64,000 nt of DNA, from assembly GCA_021018995.1 (NCBI GenBank), contig CM037587.1, positions 4,280,866-4,344,865 on the forward strand. The letters run 5' to 3'. This document shows positions 47,901 through 51,780 of this stretch, one piece after another. Below the pieces are notes generated by a model, which saw only the letters and a list, made by a program, of their open reading frames with translations, did not search any database and was not told the origin of the DNA. Positions within the stretch are counted from its first letter, which is position 1, and each line of letters begins with the position of its first letter. Position numbers and translations under genes: made by a program. The stretch comes from Chloranthus sessilifolius. Taxonomy: Eukaryota; Streptophyta; Magnoliopsida; Chloranthales; Chloranthaceae.

Positions 47901-49192
47901 GCAGACAAACAATCAGTTCCATCACAGAAGGCTTAATGTAAACTCAAACTCGATTTAGACATCAGTCTGAAGTCTGAACAGATTTCTAATTTGTTGGCAT
48001 AAAACAGTGTACTGGCATTGGATTAATGTGTAATGCCAACTCAAACCTGGATTTCCAAATAGATTCCCAACCTAAGTGTACTGGCATTGGATTAATGTGT
48101 AATGCCAACTCAAACCTGGATTTCCAAATAGATTCCCAACCTAAATATAGCTATTAAATGCTGTGAAATCTCAACTCAAATGTGGATATCTTAAAATAGT
48201 CCTATCCTTAAAAAAGCAATTGAAAAGTAAGTAATACAATGTCATCATAATGCTCCAAAATTAATGGGTATCAGGAAATGTGCATGCATTCATGATAAAT
48301 GAATATAATACACCAGCAAATGCGTTTACAGGTATATTTCTAATATTTTGCAACCACTGAGATGAAAGTGAGCAGGGAAATTGCAAGGAAAGTTTTGCCC
48401 ATATTTTTATATAATCAGAATCAAATATGTTCAAATTATGACTGTACCAATGCGACCAAGTCAAAGAAAAAAAATAAAAAATAAAATAAAAAATTCACCC
48501 AAAAAATCCCCCAAAATCAGGACTAAAGATCACCAACATTACATTTTTAACAAGTGTCATTGAGCACAAAGGAGAACTAGAAAGCATGCAAGATATTTAT
48601 GAGGGTGTATTTTCCAACACTTCAGACCTCATTTCGACTCCTGCAACACTACTAGAAAATTAAGTCACAAAATGTTGCATTTGGCCACTCAATGGATCTT
48701 TTTCCCCTCTCGTAGTCTACTAATAACAAAATAGACTCTAAAGATCTATAAAATCAAAATCCAATGGCACTTGCTATAATAACATTCCCATCCACAATTG
48801 AAAATTCCATCCAGGCATTTGACCTTGAAATAAGAAATTGTACTTATACAACGTATAAAAGAAATAGTAAATAGGTAGTAAATGTGAATATTTCCAAAAC
48901 TACACACTGCAATCGACCCAGAATCAAAGAATATAACTCCCAGTCCAACTAAACAGGACAGCAAAAGATCATCAAAATCATAGTTCTACCTAAAACCAAG
49001 CACAATATAACCAAACCAGCTAAAGTAACCAAAAATTGCAAGGAAAAAAAAAAACAAAAAATACCTGTAAATCCGCCATGGACGCCAATTAACAGCCCAA
49101 AGTATAGTGAAGGATAGAGAACCCAGAAAGGAGAACAGCGTCCCCGAGACAACGCATGCAATAATGAGCTGATGCTCGTTTTCTCCTTCCAT
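1342..49192 (-). CDS. DEK1: DEK1 phytocalpain, complete, 30 coding exons, 2153 aa
   Basis: Plasma-membrane calpain-type cysteine protease needed for epidermal and aleurone cell fate and plant cell-wall and division control (known for the family). Coding exons 1-30 (minus strand): 49192-49065, 41749-41499, 33271-33089, 32944-32809, 32578-32448, 32341-32227, 32101-31099, 30981-30871, 29866-29808, 29452-29290, 21272-20999, 20872-20722, 20612-20501, 20366-20201, 20089-20019, 19866-19775, 19009-18847, 18694-18623, 17266-16889, 16797-16682, 16547-16250, 14557-14238, 10247-9896, 9440-9120, 8853-8749, 5727-5599, 2989-2609, 2502-2365, 2185-1949, 1647-1342. Every junction keeps the frame and every intron ends in AG; 27 donors are GT and two (introns 4 and 24) are GC. 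The start begins MEGENEHQ and runs into NWRPWRIY, the expected DEK1 N-terminus. The end is ASITLEAV and TAG. Length matches Arabidopsis DEK1 (about 2151 aa, recalled). No stop, frameshift or missing motif was found, so the gene looks functional. Exon edges come from reading conserved protein and splice signals, not from transcripts. Confidence 0.97.
1648..1948 (-). other. DEK1 intron 29 with palindrome-rich hAT-like repeat
   Basis: A 301-base intron. Positions 1754-1923 are dense in GATACGTATCGG and GGTATCGG motifs and end in an inverted CAAGGTGTCAAATTCGG, close to the terminus of the hAT MITEs at 17487 and 55611. The flanks GTACAACT and GTACAAAG agree at six of eight bases, so a decayed target duplication is possible. 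Confidence 0.55.
3346..3588 (-). other. Unrecognised 80-codon open frame in intron 26
   Basis: The translation (MEWYEQALVERSEGYQSEI... to VHVIDPNP) has a normal, mixed composition for a small protein and the DNA here is less AT-rich than its surroundings. I recognise no family and see no promoter or splice pattern. It could be a gene fragment carried by a transposon, or chance. Confidence 0.2.
4699..4746. repeat. (AT)n microsatellite
   Basis: About 24 AT units inside DEK1 intron 26. The open frames across it (runs of Ile-Tyr) are artefacts. Confidence 0.95.
5969..6571 (+). mobile_element. 5'-truncated LINE (RNase H end and 3'UTR) with 13-bp TSD
   Basis: The 13-base flanks TTCAAATATGTGG (5956-5968) and TTCAAATATGTAG (6572-6584) differ at one base and form a target-site duplication. 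Translation of the 5' part gives a degenerate LINE RNase H start (DGAASNPR) and, after a frame break, QGNYVADCLAKWAADSKTP ending at TGA near 6280. A GC-rich 3'UTR follows with an A-rich (AAAT)n tail. Stops and frameshifts make it dead. It is an insertion opposite in sense to DEK1. Confidence 0.8.
7667..7722. repeat. (AT)n microsatellite
   Basis: About 28 AT units in DEK1 intron 25. Confidence 0.95.
8854..9119 (-). other. DEK1 intron 24, GC-AG, largely a hAT-like repeat
   Basis: A 266-base intron with donor CAG/GCAAGT and acceptor TTACAG. A repeat at 8930-9118 starts CAAGGTATCAAACTCG and ends, inverted, as CAAGTCTCTCAGTATCGG, with GGTATCGGTCC motifs at both ends. It fills most of the intron, and its last base coincides with the C of the GC donor. 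The 8-bp flanks do not match, so a clean target duplication is not visible. Confidence 0.75.
9120..9440 (-). other. DEK1: DEK1 exon 24: acidic-basic linker before the protease
   Basis: Residues 1616-1722. A very acidic start (VDEWDSDPADVDIYDRDDVD) is followed by the basic cluster SSGRKRRSDRE and then METQEEINQRMLSVEMAVKE and the conserved FTDQEFPPDDQSLFVD. The exon ends KLQ at CAG, followed by a GC donor with an otherwise good AAGT context. The next exon resumes VVSEWMRP in frame. A repeat with hAT-like ends abuts this donor inside intron 24. Confidence 0.93.
9441..9895 (-). other. DEK1 intron 23 (455 bp), nothing recognised
   Basis: A-rich intron with normal GT and AG ends. I see no insertion or gene. 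Confidence 0.8.
10248..14237 (-). other. DEK1 intron 22 (4.0 kb)
   Basis: A complete hAT-like element lies at 10467-11430. A short direct duplication with TGATTAATCCAATG occurs near 12570-12655. A degenerate repeat with GATATCTTCAATTTGATRTG recurs between about 13430 and 13640. Nothing recognisable fills 11440-12500 or 13700-14237. Confidence 0.65.
10467..11430. mobile_element. hAT-like non-autonomous element, GAGTCGACTC family, 964 bp
   Basis: The ends are inverted repeats, CATGGTTTTAAAACTCG at left and the reverse complement CATGGTTTTAAAACACA at right. An exact 8-bp duplication ATAGGTAC flanks it (10459-10466 and 11431-11438), the size typical of hAT elements. Arrays of GACTCG/CGAGTC sit just inside both ends and probably bind a transposase (inference from other hAT elements). 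The interior near 10690-10900 has a pyrimidine-rich tract, an AAACCCTAA motif and an exon-like end before CTGTAAGTT, resembling a captured gene 5' end. No transposase is encoded. Confidence 0.85.
14558..16249 (-). other. DEK1 intron 21 (1.7 kb) with inverted and tandem repeats
   Basis: An inverted repeat of roughly 80 bases, both arms containing CAGGTCCAA, TTTTAAAACC and ATACAAGGGAAT, bounds about 14617-15507. A third CAGGTCCAA copy lies at 15314-15375. A 61-bp tandem repeat lies at 14659-14780 and a GTATTGGATATATGA repeat at 15040-15160. I found no matching target duplication, so the element class is open. Confidence 0.55.
16250..17266 (-). other. DEK1: DEK1 exons 19-21: juxtamembrane linker with charged coiled coil
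   Basis: Residues 1128-1391. Exon 19 (TRNALSGTYSAPQRSASSAA... to LLLLLGLTAKAERIQ) is highly conserved. Exon 20 encodes DEVRLRLFLDSMGFSDLSAK. Exon 21 begins SYIREKEMEEE and runs through an alternating Arg/Lys-Glu stretch up to KWKEIEASL, which should form a long charged helix. It continues with an Ala-rich AAAMAAAVRAVGG segment and ends in RRIRTSQLSRRAHQ. In DEK1 this is the cytoplasmic linker joining the membrane anchor to the LG3-calpain module. Confidence 0.93.
17487..18457. mobile_element. hAT-like MITE, CGATACGTATCG family, split by a later insertion
   Basis: The left end CAAAGGTCAAAATATTGG and the reverse-complemented right end CATGGGTCAAAATTTCGG form an imperfect terminal inverted repeat. 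The exact 8-bp duplication GATGCAAC lies at 17479-17486 and 18458-18465. Just inside the ends are GATACGTATCG and TATCGTCCGATA palindromes. Without the nested 604-bp element and one 9-bp copy it would be about 358 bp, close to the 314-bp relative at 55611-55924. No coding capacity. Confidence 0.85.
17620..18223. mobile_element. Mutator-like MITE nested in the hAT MITE, 9-bp TSD
   Basis: The exact 9-bp duplication TTGAAATTA flanks the element (17611-17619 and 18224-18232). Its ends are inverted repeats of about 40 bases (GGGAGCCACTAATTGCAC at left; GGTAGCCATTACTTGCAC from the right). A second inverted pair with GCATTGACTGCCTT lies at about 17795-17875 and 18045-18118, so the element can fold back. 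A 9-bp duplication with long inverted ends fits Mutator-like elements. It has no coding capacity. Confidence 0.85.
19010..19774 (-). other. DEK1 intron 16 (765 bp) with hAT-like MITE
   Basis: The MITE occupies 19298-19673. The other parts are ordinary AT-rich intron. Confidence 0.85.
19298..19673. mobile_element. hAT-like MITE, GAGTCGACTC family, 376 bp, 8-bp TSD
   Basis: The exact duplication CTTTCTCA flanks it (19290-19297 and 19674-19681). The left end CATGGTTTTAAAACGCG and the inverted right end CATAGTTCTAATACTTG are related, and both are followed by GACTCG/CGAGTC arrays. It is the short relative of the element at 10467-11430. It has no coding capacity; the open frame inside (19388-19603) is incidental. 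Confidence 0.85.
22196..22425. repeat. 115-bp tandem duplication
   Basis: Two copies (22196-22310 and 22311-22425) beginning TTATTGCCATTATAGAT and sharing GTAGTCGTATGAAAA and AACCAAAAGTTATTA, with a few substitutions. It lies just right of a partial palindrome-rich repeat in DEK1 intron 10. Confidence 0.85.
22684..23055 (-). pseudogene. LINE reverse transcriptase C-terminal zinc-binding fragment
   Basis: The 123-codon frame reads MQCKFCGQADKMMEHLFLRC, a Cys-x2-Cys...His...Cys knuckle followed by KLWEEFLSRFG and ALPLAIVLKIWKERTRLSR. This is the order seen in the zf-RVT region at the end of plant LINE reverse transcriptases. Only this end is present, with no upstream polymerase in frame, so it is a relic in DEK1 intron 10. 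Confidence 0.75.
23844..24031 (+). pseudogene. Ty1/copia RNase H fragment
   Basis: The plus-strand frame from 23844 reads IHCDNGVAEKIV, a stop, then MLYEHTRNIEVDIHFVGEKV and YSSLQLTNIFAKAV. This matches the copia RNase H order CDN, ERTKHIEVD-HFVREKV, QLADIFTKAL. The in-frame stop and altered residues show it is dead. Confidence 0.65.
24040..24178 (-). pseudogene. LINE endonuclease fragment
   Basis: The minus strand reads VGILTGKSAKLIDVMRRR, then VIYVLCLQEARWEGGKAKDLG. That is the start of the apurinic endonuclease domain typical of plant LINEs (LTGKS..DTMRRR..I.CLQETKW). It stops after about 45 codons and abuts the left LTR of the neighbouring element. Confidence 0.6.
24727..25379 (+). mobile_element. 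Solo LTR nested in copy A's 3' LTR, 5-bp TSD
   Basis: The 653-bp insert begins TGTTGGTTTAAGTTTAATCC and ends GAATTCCTAACA (TG...CA). The exact 5-bp duplication ATGAA flanks it (24722-24726 and 25380-25384). The sister LTR at 26391-27048 has the uninterrupted sequence GTTATGAAGCCACA at the matching place, an empty-site control. No internal region is present, so this is a solo LTR. It contains GATCGAGC and CGATCGATCGATT motifs. Confidence 0.88.
25551..26105 (-). CDS. Unrecognised protein of small LTR element A (184 codons)
   Basis: The minus-strand frame lies inside the internal region of element A. It has a hydrophobic start (YLSNLLFTIYPKDLLAMIQA) and a Pro/Val-rich middle. An acidic repeat follows (VEELESVEAQISVIGPIEPE, then IVEKSEIDEEQVSVI). 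Element B keeps the acidic repeat (39659-39913), so the frame was shared before the copies separated. I recognise no gag, protease or integrase motif. It may be a gag-position protein of unknown type. Confidence 0.4.
   Translation of the reverse strand: MHGTRISVRYLSNLLFTIYPKDLLAMIQALNPKVTSFIFTTVPVRQPLRVGVPLLAAMVVPIPVEDTVPTVNPSTSIPREDLIDEAVDDPKTVEELESVEAQISVIGPIEPEIVEKSEIDEEQVSVIMSIDPITPKSQDRVGCVLTLIFVDISKINRISPKSNPVYLSKLCSIEIPRIVFFTVA
26137..26388 (-). CDS. Unrecognised protein just after the PBS of element A (83 codons)
   Basis: It starts within the primer-binding region and reads MVSEQVQTLDKWNVEIMSKD, then ALHDLNNYMVSMRTF, a charged helical composition. Its position right after the 5' LTR is where gag begins in LTR elements. 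It may be the N-terminal part of the same protein as the 184-codon frame, broken by a frameshift. Element B shows the same DNA at 40300-40480 with more stops. Confidence 0.35.
   Translation of the reverse strand: MVSEQVQTLDKWNVEIMSKDQILEALHDLNNYMVSMRTFVKRWNIPIVRQKMAKVEILWCEEKGRSSDQHGFIFKYMALLNNV
27150..27440 (+). repeat. Degenerate tandem array, unit about 85-95 bp
   Basis: Motifs such as ACAACNAGRATCTATTG, TCGCTTAAA and CCCTAGCCNCCCCTTGCCTA recur three to four times in register. The open frame across it (27133-27501) is repetitive for this reason and is not supported as a gene. Confidence 0.6.
27560..27636 (-). repeat. Degenerate tRNA-Leu-like sequence
   Basis: On the minus strand the segment has GGTTGAAGGTGTCCG, CTGGTCCGAAAGGGC and a B-box-like GGGCTTGAATCCCATTCTTGAC. 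The order resembles the 3' two-thirds of a plant tRNA-Leu. The 5' end and acceptor stem are poor, so it is a pseudo-tRNA or a tRNA-derived repeat rather than a working gene. Confidence 0.35.
27640..28312 (+). pseudogene. Ty1/copia RNase H end, last part triplicated
   Basis: The frame begins near 27640 with ECELIWLKELMKRHEFSITK, the conserved WLK...LL stretch of copia RNase H. The next part exists in three tandem copies starting at 27783, 27960 and 28138 (units of 177 and 178 bp). Each holds the FVKSSDQLADILTKPLG motif, a GAGRGGNACTGTTAG polypurine/LTR junction, and many differences. Stops break the frame. A 3' LTR seems to begin at about 28306 (TGTTAGTGACTC). Confidence 0.75.
29453..29807 (-). 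other. DEK1 intron 9 (355 bp), nothing recognised
   Basis: AT-rich intron with normal GT and AG ends. Confidence 0.85.
29867..30870 (-). other. DEK1 intron 8 (1.0 kb), with an AG microsatellite
   Basis: The purine tract at about 30440-30490 is a (GA)n-type microsatellite. No insertion or gene is seen elsewhere. Confidence 0.8.
31099..32101 (-). other. DEK1: DEK1 exon 7: large hydrophilic loop between membrane segments
   Basis: This single 1003-base exon encodes residues 315-649, by far the largest exon. It starts in a membrane helix (YLGHCISYAVVAS), then runs through a basic RLREGFRRKGE segment, a serine-rich tract (SSSSSSEGCGSSAKRSSS) and the repeat-like block with LLQDKGLDPNFAVMLKEKGL. 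It ends in another helix (WVLFSFIFIIETVIVAIF) before NARHEQ. This corresponds to the family's loop, whose exact role is unsettled. The Ser-rich part differs most from my memory of the Arabidopsis protein; the KGLDPNF block is conserved. Confidence 0.93.
34590..34960 (+). pseudogene. LINE reverse transcriptase C-terminal fragment
   Basis: The plus strand reads LPIFVLWGIWKETNSIIFNR, then KSKIIIDVKEPIRDLI. This is the tryptophan-rich stretch (W.IW.ERN..IF) found at the end of plant LINE reverse transcriptases. Stops lie on both sides and no polymerase core is present. Confidence 0.55.
35215..35495. mobile_element. hAT-like MITE, CGATACGTATCG family, left end decayed
   Basis: The interior is the reverse complement of the MITE at 55611-55924 (shared CCGATACGATACAATGGG, CTGAAAAAA and TATCGTCCGATAATTT). 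The right end reads inverted as CAAGGATCAAAATCTCG. The left end lacks about 35 bases present in the relative, and I see no target duplication. The open frames across it are incidental. Confidence 0.7.
36012..38130 (+). mobile_element. LTR retrotransposon remnant, non-autonomous
   Basis: A left LTR runs from TGTGACAAGG at 36012 to GTGACA at 36819, followed at once by TTGGCATCAAAGCC, a variant of the tRNA-Met primer site. A second copy begins near 37432 (TGTGAGGGGGTCATTAC) after a purine tract and matches the first for about 500 bp, with indels, before diverging near 37930. The internal part is only about 0.6 kb and codes for nothing recognisable. Similar open frames on the minus strand of both LTRs are by-products of the repeat. 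Confidence 0.6.
38255..38404 (-). mobile_element. tRNA-derived SINE
   Basis: On the minus strand, starting near 38404, there is an A-box-like TAGCCCAATGGAATGATGG about 35 bases before a B-box-like AAGTTCAATCCCAA, as in the tRNA-related head of plant SINEs. The sequence ends in a T-rich (TTA)n tail near 38260. Acceptor-stem pairing expected of a real tRNA is missing. I could not define its target duplication. Confidence 0.6.
38840..40992 (-). mobile_element. Small non-autonomous LTR retrotransposon, copy B
   Basis: The element reads on the minus strand. Its LTRs are 38840-39623 (784 bp, the 3' LTR) and 40484-40992 (509 bp, the 5' LTR with internal deletions). Both start TGATGC and end GCATCA. 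A decayed tRNA-Met primer site (TTGGTAACAAAGC on the minus strand) adjoins the right LTR, and a polypurine tract GTAGAGGGGA adjoins the left. The flanks CGGTT and CGGAA match at three of five bases. The internal frame with acidic repeats (39659-39913) is shared with copy A. The LTR middle carries ATCGATCGAT arrays where copy A has ACGGACGTCCGT arrays. Confidence 0.8.
39659..39913 (-). pseudogene. Remnant of the small LTR element protein, copy B
   Basis: Eighty-four codons with the acidic repeat VEELEVVEAPTSVIGPT recurring three times (VEEP/EELEVVEAP/EKFEVDEE spacing about 23 residues). Homologous to the acidic part of the 184-codon frame of copy A. The upstream half of the frame is broken by stops. 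Confidence 0.45.
43120..44837 (+). pseudogene. hAT transposase relic, DUF659 type
   Basis: Successive plus-strand pieces give the usual order. First comes a basic N-terminal linker (43120-43395). Then the DUF659 region (43467-43790) has HEIREACLKEEV, CTLIADERTDRTSRTLINVL and FLKSVDASAH. Further on are VVTDNVAS and FVTLANWNNGHW. The dimerisation motif TCAASGCERNWSSFE lies near 44185-44230. The C-terminal part is QLEQKKLNDLVFVQYNQKLR and an acidic tail (44574-44837). Frameshifts and stops separate the pieces, so no active enzyme is made. It could descend from the family that moved the MITEs here, but its own termini were not found. Confidence 0.85.
44957..44994. repeat. (AT)n microsatellite
   Basis: About 19 AT units in DEK1 intron 1, just right of the hAT relic. 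Confidence 0.95.
48007..48144. repeat. 69-bp perfect tandem duplication
   Basis: Bases 48007-48075 (GTGTACTGGCATTGG... to CCCAACCTAA) are repeated exactly at 48076-48144 in DEK1 intron 1. Confidence 0.95.
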
Positions 49193-49264
49193 GCCTCCTC
49201 TTCCCTTTGTTTACTCTTTCAAACTTGCACCATAGATTCAAATAAAGAAGGAGAAATCTCCACA
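49193..49264 (-). promoter_or_regulatory. DEK1: Probable DEK1 5'UTR exon next to the ATG, with a uORF
   Basis: A strong acceptor (a long T tract, then GTAG) ends at 49265 on the minus strand, 72 bases before the ATG. The leader between contains a four-codon upstream frame, ATG GTG CAA GTT TGA, at 49219-49233. The DEK1 start context is GGAGGCATGGAAG. That this is an exon is inference from the acceptor. Confidence 0.5.
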
Positions 49265-51535
49265 CTACAAAAAAAAAACTAATTTCAATGATTATTATAT
49301 TCTTTGTACTCATCGAGTAGAGCATTTGTCAAGAAAAAAGCACAAAAATAATAATAAAGAAAAGAGTAGTAGTATAAAGCGAGAAAAAATGTCACGCCCC
49401 AAATTCCGATACATGATTCATTTCGGCACATGAATGCATTCAATAATCAAAATTCAAATAAAGGAAACACAACAGTCCATTCTCATTACTAGAATTAAAG
49501 GTTACATTTATTTCATTTCCAAAATTTACTCCTGAGCCACGGGGTCTGGTCTCTAAAATTTAAATAGCAATGGGGATGAGATAAACTCAACAAGTAACCC
49601 CCAAATAAATAATATAATTCTTACAGCAATTTTTATCAGTTTCAAATTGAAAACTACACATCATATGCGAAATACCATCATCTATCATTTAATGATTCAA
49701 TATGAAGAAGAATAAAAAATAACTTAGTCTACAATTGTACTACATATATTGAACAATTGTTAAAATAATTGCACCAATCCAAGTGCAATTGCAGTCATAT
49801 CATCATTCATCTTGGATATAAATCACAAAGGAGGGTTTCATACATTTTATCAATCTCATTGTCAACAGTGCCGATCCGGCTTGACAGGTTTACTTCGTAT
49901 TATGGAAGTACACAAAGGGGCCCGTTTGTCCAATACTACCATGCAGCCCCATGGGGATCATATTCAAATATCATATCATATTTAAATCTTTGTCATGACA
50001 TTCATCATTCAATAGCCTTTCACATCAATTTCATTTGAAAACTAATAAACGATGCCTACAATGATCATACCTTATGATATATTTTGCTAACCACAACTTG
50101 ATTTAATTAAAATAATTATCATTGTGCGAAACACAAGTCTAAAGTTATCAATACCATCAGTAGTCATTCATACATAAATTATCTTAACGTTATAGCATAG
50201 TATATGTAAAGAACAAGGTAACATTATCCACTAAAGTACATGTTTAAATCCTGCTATGGGATAGGTTACTTGCTTCAATCGTTGAGTCGAAAGGTCTCAT
50301 GAGGACGGTATGAAGTTTCACAGTTCCGATGGTTATCTGGGCACAAGGGGAAAGTGGTCAAGAAGAATATTGTCGAAGCAGAGATAGAGAGCGAACTAAG
50401 GTAGGGTCATCGAAGTCATCAAAGTTAGGTTGAATTCTATCAAGTTATTTCAAATCCCTATTTTGGAAAACATTCGATTACCGAAATCTTTAATGTAAAA
50501 TAACTTTGATTTATAATCCAGTTTTAAAACCCCTAATTAAAATCTGATTTAATATTAAATAGAATATTTGATTTATTATAATCTTATTTTAAGAAAAATC
50601 TCCTAGTTTCAAATACAGCTTGATCTATAAAATTCAGTATTAACAATCTTAAATATTCCTGATTTAAAATAAAAAAATAAAAAATTCATGATTTAAAATA
50701 AGAGAAATTAAAATAAACGAGAATATAAACCAGAAATTAAAATTGCAAAAACAGAATATAAAACAGGAAATTTAAAATATAAAATCAGTATTAAAATATA
50801 AAACTAAAATTAAAATATAATTAAAAATTAAAATATAAAACCATAAATTAACTACATAATCAGAATTAAAATACAAAACCAGAACTAAATTACAAAATCA
50901 GAATTAGAATAAAACGAGAATTGAAATGCAAAATCAGAACTAAAATACAAAACCAGAGCTAAATTACAAAATCAGAATTAAAATAAAACCAGAATTGAAA
51001 TAAAAAAACAGAATTTTAACTAAAATAATAAACTAAATAAAGGAAAACCGTACCTTAAGGAAGAGAAGAAGAGAAGTTTGAAAGAGAGAGCTTGGTGTGG
51101 AAGATGAGGAAGGGGGAGTGCTCTATATATAGCTCGTGTGGGTGACCGTTCAGATTCTGAAATAAATCGGCTGAGTAATGGAGGGCGCTACCGACTTGAA
51201 GAAGAAAGGAAACGTGCAACCTGAAATAAATCGGCTTGAGTAATAGAGGGCGTTGCCGAATTGAAGAAGAAGAAAGGAAACGGCTCGGCTGCGCGTGGGT
51301 TTTAAATTGGGGATTTAAGTTTTAAGGGGAAGGGTTATGGTGTTTAGCATTTGCAAGTTAGAGTGTGTGCGTGCGTGTGCGATCATGGGTCGAATCGGGT
51401 CGGGTTGGGTCGTCACAGACAACCTAGCACAAAAATAGATAAAGCGACGATGATCAAACCCTAGCTCTGTAATCAATCAACCTAACAAACCAAAAGGAAA
51501 CACATCAAATAAACAATAACAATGATAATGAAAAC
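49265..51535 (-). other. Probable DEK1 5'UTR intron, mostly an LTR insertion
   Basis: Bounded on the minus strand by an ATAAG/GTTTTC donor at 51536/51535 and the T-rich acceptor near 49265. LTR-like sequence fills 49390-51417. Without that insert the intron would be only about 240 bp. Confidence 0.45.
49390..51417 (-). mobile_element. Gypsy-like LTR sequence, probably a solo LTR
   Basis: Read on the minus strand it begins TGTGACGACCCAACCC and ends TTTGGGGCGTGACA, a TG...CA pair with extended inverted ends like many plant gypsy LTRs. A TATA-like CTATATATAG lies about 290 bases after that start. The middle (50640-51040) is an A-rich degenerate repeat. I see no coding region and no exact 5-bp target duplication. 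Confidence 0.5.
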
Positions 51536-51780
51536 CTTATTTTTATGCCTTCTCCATGCCAAATCCCAGCTCAAGATCACGATTTCCGTATGGATTTGAG
51601 CAGTGAAGCTAGGGTTTTTAGAGCATTGGAGCAGAAACTGGGTCGGAAATTAGGGTTTTTGTCTTCTGACAGAAGTAGAAGAGTAGCTAGGGTTAGGGTT
51701 TTGGTTTGGTTTTTCTCAGAGGAAGAAGACGAGGTCTGAAACCCTACTACACTACGAAGGAAAAAAAGAAAAGGTAGCGA
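51536..51780 (-). promoter_or_regulatory. DEK1: Probable first, non-coding DEK1 exon with telo-box motifs
   Basis: The minus strand here is pyrimidine-rich and carries AAACCCTAA-type telo-boxes at 51650-51658, near 51607-51616 and at 51690-51698. Such motifs are common in leaders and promoters of plant genes active in dividing cells. It ends at a plausible ATAAG/GT donor. A four-codon upstream frame, ATG GAG AAG GCA TAA, lies at 51543-51557. The 5' limit is uncertain; a longer frame (51577-51819) would be a uORF if transcription starts farther upstream. Confidence 0.45.

Larger units (their letters stand above)
41750..49064 (-). other. DEK1 intron 1 (7.3 kb), with a hAT transposase relic
   Basis: It holds the DUF659-type hAT relic (43120-44837), a TGTGACACCCC sequence at 42604 that looks like a gypsy LTR start, an AT microsatellite (44957-44994) and a perfect 69-bp tandem duplication (48007-48144). 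No gene is recognised in 45000-48000, which is AT-rich, or in 41850-42580. Confidence 0.7.
32227..49192 (-). other. DEK1: DEK1 exons 1-6: N-terminal membrane segments
   Basis: Residues 1-314. Exon 1 (42 codons) gives the first hydrophobic helix. Exon 2, after a 7.3-kb intron, begins SWIFARKWPE and adds further helices ending in LLLAFYAIMLWWRTRWQ. Exon 3, after an 8.2-kb intron, carries the CAYELCAVYVT segment. Exon 4 holds a hydrophilic stretch with VGPVACLPEPPDPNELYP. Exons 5 and 6 (LGLLYLGSLIVLLVYSILYG and GACLFGFELLKSRVAALF) continue the membrane part. In the family this multi-pass MEM domain anchors the protease and is thought to sense mechanical or positional cues. Exon 4 ends at a GC donor. 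Confidence 0.93.

Noticed and set aside
51545-51739. Plus-strand open frame of 64 codons upstream of DEK1
   Set aside because: It is the reverse of a pyrimidine-rich, telo-box-containing leader on the minus strand, and its Arg/Ser/Val-rich translation resembles no family I know.
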